Part shown: positions 63,965 through 64,000 of the stretch, piece by piece | How the letters are laid out: every line of letters starts with the position of its first letter | How positions within the stretch are numbered: position 1 is the first letter of the stretch | Assembly (NCBI RefSeq): GCF_039851975.1 | Contig: NZ_CP156660.1 | Location: forward strand, 3,229,035 to 3,293,034 | DNA from: Desulfoscipio sp. XC116 | GTDB lineage: Bacteria; Bacillota; Desulfotomaculia; Desulfotomaculales; Desulfallaceae | Direction of reading: 5' to 3' | DNA: 64,000 nt | Translations under genes and position numbers: made by a program | Notes under the pieces: generated by a model | Told to the model about the DNA's origin: nothing | The model's input: only the letters and a program-made list of their open reading frames with translations | The model's database searches: none

Positions 63965-64000
63965 AAGCACCTCTTTATATGCTAAGTAAATTTACCGCTT

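Overview
The window looks like chromosomal DNA of a spore-forming anaerobic Firmicute. The Desulfotomaculum/Pelotomaculum branch of the Peptococcaceae is my best guess. This is an inference from strong AGGAGG ribosome sites, frequent GTG and TTG starts, a SpoIIIE-type translocase, a GerMN-domain germination lipoprotein, AddAB, a pyruvoyl arginine decarboxylase and a sigma-54-controlled acyl-CoA degradation cluster. No database search was possible.

Region 1 (1-9.7 kb, minus strand): the 5' end of a PstS-like lipoprotein gene, then a complete tryptophan gene set. trpE stands first with its own promoter, (G/U)AG triplet array and terminator. A second promoter, triplet array and terminator precede trpG-trpD-trpC-trpF-trpB-trpA-aroF. 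Both leaders look like TRAP attenuators.

Region 2 (9.7-17.6 kb): DUF1294 protein, lgt, a PAS/HD-GYP protein, an FtsK/SpoIIIE translocase, a tandem HD/HD-GYP protein, a Cys-rich YkgJ-like protein and a DUF3243 protein.

Region 3 (17.6-30.3 kb, minus strand, AT-richer): a beta-oxidation module with thiolase, sigma-54 activator, acyl-CoA dehydrogenase, enoyl-CoA hydratase, 3-hydroxyacyl-CoA dehydrogenase, MFS carrier and CoA-transferase. Three -24/-12 promoters serve three transcription units, and a related motif lies 130-200 bp upstream of each. A fragment of a second activator and another CoA-transferase follow two unknown small genes.

Region 4 (30.3-36.5 kb, accessory): BlaI/M56 pair with an unusual duplicated sensor tail, a decayed serine recombinase, a UPF0173 hydrolase, dispersed repeats, an SCP2 protein, and an OLD-type ATPase apparently fused to the tail of a DUF4276 protein.

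Region 5 (36.6-53.9 kb): addA, addB, a structured non-coding stretch, the RNase P RNA, small membrane proteins, a GerMN lipoprotein, a cyclophilin, an rRNA methyltransferase, a LysM protein, a MoaE-like protein, tRNA-Cys and a subtilase.

Region 6 (53.9-64 kb): a RelB/YoeB pair with a frameshifted toxin, a tRNA-Asp-Phe-Gly operon, a polyamine operon (arginine decarboxylase, spermidine synthase, agmatinase), a stress protein, an endonuclease IV-like protein, a solute-binding protein, a Gln-rich protein, small membrane proteins and a family 4 uracil-DNA glycosylase. Three related hairpin elements resembling IS200/IS605 ends are scattered in the window (6.7, 58.1 and 62.8 kb) with no transposase nearby.
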